64,000 nucleotides of DNA from Pannonibacter sp. SL95 (GTDB taxonomy: Bacteria; Pseudomonadota; Alphaproteobacteria; Rhizobiales; Stappiaceae), in contig NZ_JAPPRC010000006.1 of NCBI RefSeq assembly GCF_026672425.1, forward strand, positions 186,001 through 250,000. The letters run 5' to 3'. The notes beneath the pieces were generated by a model, which saw only the letters and a list, made by a program, of their open reading frames with translations, did no database searches and was not told where the DNA came from. Each line of letters opens with the position of its first letter. Position 1 is the first letter of the stretch. Positions 60,623 through 64,000 of this stretch are shown piece after piece. The position numbers were made by a program, and so were the translations under genes.

Positions 60623-61453
60623 TCAGTGGGCCATAAGGACCGGAACGGTCATGGCGGCCAGGATGTCGCGGGTCGCGCCACCGAACAGGAACTCGCGCAC
60701 GCGGCTGTGGCCGTAGCCGCCCATCACCACCAGATCGTTGCCATTGTCGCTGACATAGTTGAGCAGCGTGTCGGCAACCGAGGTCTGCGGGTTGGTCACC
60801 ACGTCAACGGTCACGTTCAGGCCGTGGCGGGCGAGATAGGTCGCCATGTCCGCGCCGGGCTCCCCGGCCATCTTGCGGCCCTTGTTGACGATCAGCACGG
60901 TCACCTTCTTGGCCATGGCGAGCATCGGCAGGGCTGCATGCACGGCCCGGGTTGCCGTCGGGCTGCCGTCCCAGGCGACGAGCGCGCTGTCCAGCTTCGG
61001 CGACGGCGCGCCGATGTAGGGCACCAGCAGCACCGGCACGCCGCTTTCAAACAGCGCGGTCTCGATCAGCAGTTCGCGCATGGGTTCCGGCTTGTCCGGG
61101 TTTTCCTGACCGATGACGATCAGGTCCGTCAGCCGGCAATGCCGCAGCACGGGCTCCATCGGTCCGCCGGTCATCAGTTCCGCGAGCCGGCCTTCGCTCT
61201 TGACGGCGCCAAGGCGGGCCAGCTCGTTGAAGGCGGCCAGCGACGCCTGCGCGGCGGCCAGAGCCTGCTGCCGGCTGGCCTCGATGAGGTCCGCCGGCAG
61301 GGGAGCTGCGGCGAAAGCCGGGACGACCGGCTCGAAGGCCAGTGCAAGACCGGTCACATGCGCGTCGCAGCGTCCTGCCAGGTCGATTGCATATTTGGCT
61401 GCCGTCTGGTCGCCGGCAAGATCGGTGATCGCCAGAATATCCTTCAAAGCCAT
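60623..61453 (-). CDS. Universal stress protein, tandem UspA domains
   Basis: The 276-residue protein contains two UspA domains. The first (1-140) begins I-L-A-I-T-D-L and lacks a full ATP motif. The second (150-276) has V-A-W-D-G-S-P-T-A-T-R-A-V and the nucleotide-binding motif V-M-G-G-Y-G-H-S-R-V-R-E-F-L-F-G-G-A-T. It is therefore of the ATP-binding UspF/UspG-like class in its second half. GGAGGAAGCAC precedes the ATG. In other bacteria a USP near a Pat acetyltransferase links both to energy or stress state; here only adjacency is seen. Confidence 0.9.
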   Translation of the reverse strand: MALKDILAITDLAGDQTAAKYAIDLAGRCDAHVTGLALAFEPVVPAFAAAPLPADLIEASRQQALAAAQASLAAFNELARLGAVKSEGRLAELMTGGPMEPVLRHCRLTDLIVIGQENPDKPEPMRELLIETALFESGVPVLLVPYIGAPSPKLDSALVAWDGSPTATRAVHAALPMLAMAKKVTVLIVNKGRKMAGEPGADMATYLARHGLNVTVDVVTNPQTSVADTLLNYVSDNGNDLVVMGGYGHSRVREFLFGGATRDILAAMTVPVLMAH

Positions 61454-61579
61454 GTGCTTCCTCCGTCCGTTGGGCTCCCCGTCGAGCCTGTCACATCCGA
61501 CAATAGGTCCATTGTCGTGTCCAGACTTTGACGCGCATCAAGACGGAACGGATTCGGGCGGTGGATTCAGGCTGTGGCT

Positions 61580-63250
61580 TCAGGCCTTGGCGGCCTCCGC
61601 GGCAGCCCGGATCTCAGACAGCGAGGCTGCCGGCGTCAGCGCTTCCGGATCGATGAGCAGATGCAGCACCGACGGCTTGCCGCTGGCCTTGGCCCGGGCG
61701 AGGGCGGGCCCGAACTCCTCCGTCTCCCGCACCGTCTCGCCATGGGCGCCATAGGACCTGGCAAGTGCGGCGAAATCCGGATTGACCAGCTTCGTGCCGG
61801 AAGGACGGCCGGGATAATGCCGCTCCTGGTGCATGCGGATGGTGCCATACATGCCGTTGTCGATGACCAGCACGATCACAGCCGCATTTTCCTGCACAGC
61901 CGTGCCCAGCTCCTGCATGGTCATCTGGAAGCAGCCGTCGCCGGCAAAGCAGATGACGTTGCGCTCCGGGAAGGCGAGCTTCGCGGCAATGGCGCCGGGC
62001 AGGCCATAGCCCATCGAGCCGGACGTCGGTGCGGCCTGCGTGGCGAAGCGGCGGAAGCGGTGGAATCGGTGCAGCCAGGTTGCATAGTTGCCGGCGCCAT
62101 TGGTGAAGATCGTGTCCGCGGCCATCTCGGCCTCGATGTGATCCATCACGCCGGCCATCTGCAGCGCACCCGGCGTCTGCGGCCGTGCGCCGGACCAGGC
62201 CAGATAGTCGGCATGGGCCTCGGCGGCCTGTCCGGCGTTCTTCGGCGCGGTCGGCGGCTGCAACCCCTCGACGGCCTTGCAGAAGCCGGTCGGCGCGGCA
62301 TTGATCGGCAGGCTGGCGCGGTAAACGCGGCCAAGTTCCTCCGGGTCTGGATGCACATGCACCAGCTGCTGTGCCGGCTCGGGGATCGACAGCAGCGAAT
62401 AGGACTGGCTCGGCATCTCGGACAGGCGGCCACCGACGAGCAGGATCAGGTCGCTCGACTTGATGCGTGCCAGCAGCTTCGGATTGGCGCCAATGCCGAC
62501 ATCGCCGGCGTAGTTCGGATGCAGGTTGTCGAACAGCATCTGGCGGCGGAAGGAACAGGCGACCGGCAGGTCGAAGCGCTCTGCAAAGCGGGTGAAGGCG
62601 GCCACCGCCTCCTCGGTCCAGCGGCTGCCGCCCAGAATGGCGATCGGGCGTTCGGCTGCCCACAGGCGCTTCTGCAGGTCGGCCATCTGGGTCAGGCCCG
62701 GATGGGTCTCCACCTGCCGCCAGGGCTGCGGCTGGCTCACCTCGGCAAGCTCCACCAGCATGTCTTCCGGCAGCGCCAGCACCACCGGACCGGGCCGGCC
62801 GGAGGTTGCGACGTGATAGGCGCGGGAGATGAACTCCGGCACCCGTTCGGCGTGGTCGATCTCGGCCACCCACTTGGCAATGCCGCCGAACATCTGCCGG
62901 TAGTCAACTTCCTGGAAGGCCTCGCGCTCGCGCATGCCGCGCTCGATCTGGCCGATGAAGAGAATCATCGGCGTCGAATCCTGCGCAGCCACATGCACGC
63001 CGGCGGAGGCATTTGTGGCGCCGGGTCCGCGCGTCACCATGCAGATGCCGGGACGACCGGTCAGCTTGCCATGCGCTTCCGCCATCATCGCCGCGCCGCC
63101 TTCCTGACGGCAGATGGTGATGGGAATGCGCGCATCATGCAGGGCGTCAAGAACGGCGAGATAGCTTTCGCCCGGCACGCAGAACACGCGCTCCGCGCCG
63201 TGGGTTTCAAGAGCCTCAACGAGGAGCTGGCCGCCGGTCTTCTGCGCCAT
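61580..63250 (-). CDS. Thiamine-diphosphate-dependent enzyme, acetolactate synthase-like
   Basis: The 556-residue protein has the three-domain ThDP fold: the catalytic glutamate in C-V-P-G-E-S-Y-L near residue 27, a central domain with G-G-S-R-W-T, and the cofactor motif G-D-G-C-F-Q-M-T to N-G-M-Y-G-T-I-R-M-H-Q-E-R. It resembles the large-subunit acetolactate synthase or related ThDP lyase families, but no small regulatory subunit gene adjoins it, so biosynthetic IlvB is less likely. The substrate is not known. ATG 63250 is the likely start, although the frame is open to 63364. Confidence 0.85.
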   Translation of the reverse strand: MAQKTGGQLLVEALETHGAERVFCVPGESYLAVLDALHDARIPITICRQEGGAAMMAEAHGKLTGRPGICMVTRGPGATNASAGVHVAAQDSTPMILFIGQIERGMREREAFQEVDYRQMFGGIAKWVAEIDHAERVPEFISRAYHVATSGRPGPVVLALPEDMLVELAEVSQPQPWRQVETHPGLTQMADLQKRLWAAERPIAILGGSRWTEEAVAAFTRFAERFDLPVACSFRRQMLFDNLHPNYAGDVGIGANPKLLARIKSSDLILLVGGRLSEMPSQSYSLLSIPEPAQQLVHVHPDPEELGRVYRASLPINAAPTGFCKAVEGLQPPTAPKNAGQAAEAHADYLAWSGARPQTPGALQMAGVMDHIEAEMAADTIFTNGAGNYATWLHRFHRFRRFATQAAPTSGSMGYGLPGAIAAKLAFPERNVICFAGDGCFQMTMQELGTAVQENAAVIVLVIDNGMYGTIRMHQERHYPGRPSGTKLVNPDFAALARSYGAHGETVRETEEFGPALARAKASGKPSVLHLLIDPEALTPAASLSEIRAAAEAAKA

Positions 63251-63533
63251 GGTCTGGTTCTGCCTTCCGTCTGCGGCGTCCGCGAGCAGGACCGCCGTCG
63301 CACCCTGGTCCGGTCCTGCCGGCCCCGCCCGCGCGGCCATCGCAGCGGGCAAGGGGACCGGCATCCGGTCTGTCGGGGCCTCCTGTCGGACAGGATCCCC
63401 GCATCAGTCTGACCTATAGCGCAAGTCGGAGGGCGATGGCAGGGCGAACCGGCCCGGAACTGCACGGCTTTTTGCAATGACTTCAGTCAGAAACGGAATG
63501 AAGTCAGCGCCGGTTTCCCTGTTTCTGCAATCG

Positions 63534-63914
63534 TCAGACGGGCTGAACCGTGACCACCTGGAATGTGTGCAGGTCGCCGTCCTCGTCGCGGATCGAGACA
63601 TACTCGCCCGGCTCGAAGGCGTGCGCCCCGAAGCGGTAGCCGGCCTCGTCGTCGTCATCGCCTTCGATGTCATAGCGGAAGGCCCAGGAGCCGCCAGGGC
63701 GGTGCATCAGGTGGCCGATTTCCTCTTCCTCGCTGCCCCAGAAACGCCGGACGCGGCAATGGTCACGCAGTTTCTTCCAGGCAGCCGCGTCGATATGAGC
63801 CGTCTCATCAAGCGGTGCGACGAATTCATAGCCGTGCTGCGACGAGCCGTTCGGATGCTCCTTCGTCCGGGCAAGATTGAGGCGTATCTTCTTCAGGCCA
63901 AGGCCGCTGCTCAT
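63534..63914 (-). CDS. Small acidic protein of unknown function
   Basis: The 126-residue protein has no signal peptide or membrane helix. It has an N-terminal basic stretch (L-K-K-I-R-L-N-L-A-R-T), a central W-K-K-L-R-D-H-C-R-V-R-R-F-W-G, two acidic clusters (S-E-E-E-E-I and E-G-D-D-D-D-E) and a C-terminal beta-like segment (Y-V-S-I-R-D-E-D-G-D-L-H-T-F-Q-V-V). I do not recognise a named family. Codon use looks like that of its neighbours. GGAGGGACACACCC precedes the ATG, so it is probably a real gene. Confidence 0.75.
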   Translation of the reverse strand: MSSGLGLKKIRLNLARTKEHPNGSSQHGYEFVAPLDETAHIDAAAWKKLRDHCRVRRFWGSEEEEIGHLMHRPGGSWAFRYDIEGDDDDEAGYRFGAHAFEPGEYVSIRDEDGDLHTFQVVTVQPV

Positions 63915-64000
63915 GGGTGTGTCCCTCCATGCTGCCGACCCTTTGCCGACAGTCTTGTCCTGTTCACAGTGTCACAAGTCTGTCGCCTGACATTGAGAAA

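Noticed and set aside
1-64000. CRISPR arrays, insertion sequences, prophage or integrative elements
   Set aside because: No regularly spaced repeats, transposase, integrase or phage structural frames were seen; codon use looks even across the window apart from short AT-rich gaps.

Overview
This is a chromosomal window from a GC-rich alphaproteobacterium. It is most likely one of the Hyphomicrobiales (Rhizobiales), and the gene mix suggests something near Stappia, Pannonibacter or Labrenzia. That placement is inference. It rests on a RirA-type iron regulator with the family's three cysteines, an Irr-like iron box, a BA14K protein, a BetI/choXWV choline locus, many FadR-type GntR regulators and abundant ABC/TRAP uptake. 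No CRISPR array, insertion sequence, prophage, rRNA or tRNA was recognised. The window is mostly catabolic and transport operons for nitrogen-rich small molecules, with iron control and c-di-GMP signalling genes between them.

Layout. 1-7.3 kb: the end of a DUF4214 protein, a DUF2798 membrane protein, a PLP decarboxylase, a globin, anmK, a GntR regulator, a solitary TRAP binding protein, a P1-family peptidase and a MAPEG protein. 7.4-20.1 kb: a frameshifted L-serine dehydratase, then the kynurenine locus. A GntR regulator diverges from kynU-kynA, a GGDEF-EAL gene lies in the opposite direction, and kynB is followed by a complete branched-chain-amino-acid-type ABC transporter. kynA, kynB and kynU together convert tryptophan to anthranilate, alanine and formate; the transporter may feed that pathway. 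20.1-24.5 kb: a DUF486 protein, hemP with a RirA-type operator, rirA, a LacI regulator and an HI0933-type flavoprotein. 24.6-31.6 kb: choline uptake (choX-choW-choV) diverging from betI-betA-betB across a BetI-like operator; together these make glycine betaine from choline.

31.6-38 kb: a thiolase, a leader-like region with an orphan terminator, a family 2 glycosyltransferase, a response-regulator/HD-GYP protein that has lost its catalytic residues, a second HI0933-type flavoprotein, a UPF0178 protein and a BA14K protein. 38.3-48.1 kb: a polyamine locus. A GntR regulator, a glutamine-synthetase-like ligase and a class III aminotransferase run leftward. A second ligase and potFGHI run rightward. 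Two GTGATCAC operator candidates sit in the control regions. 48.3-53.6 kb: a GNAT/CelD-like protein, the two 3-oxoacid CoA-transferase subunits, and a HAMP-GGDEF-EAL protein. 53.6-64 kb, all leftward: an fbpB-fbpA ferric iron uptake pair with an Irr-like box, a threonine-dehydratase-like enzyme, a Pat-type protein acetyltransferase, a two-domain universal stress protein, a ThDP enzyme and a small conserved-looking protein.

The observations most worth following are the kynB-transporter linkage with its shared AT-rich control palindrome, the two GTGATCAC sites in the polyamine locus, the single-base lesion in sdaA, the catalytically dead HD-GYP protein, and paired inverted repeat modules of BIME type near 21.3 kb and 38.1 kb. 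All similarity statements come from reading translated sequence; no database search was run.
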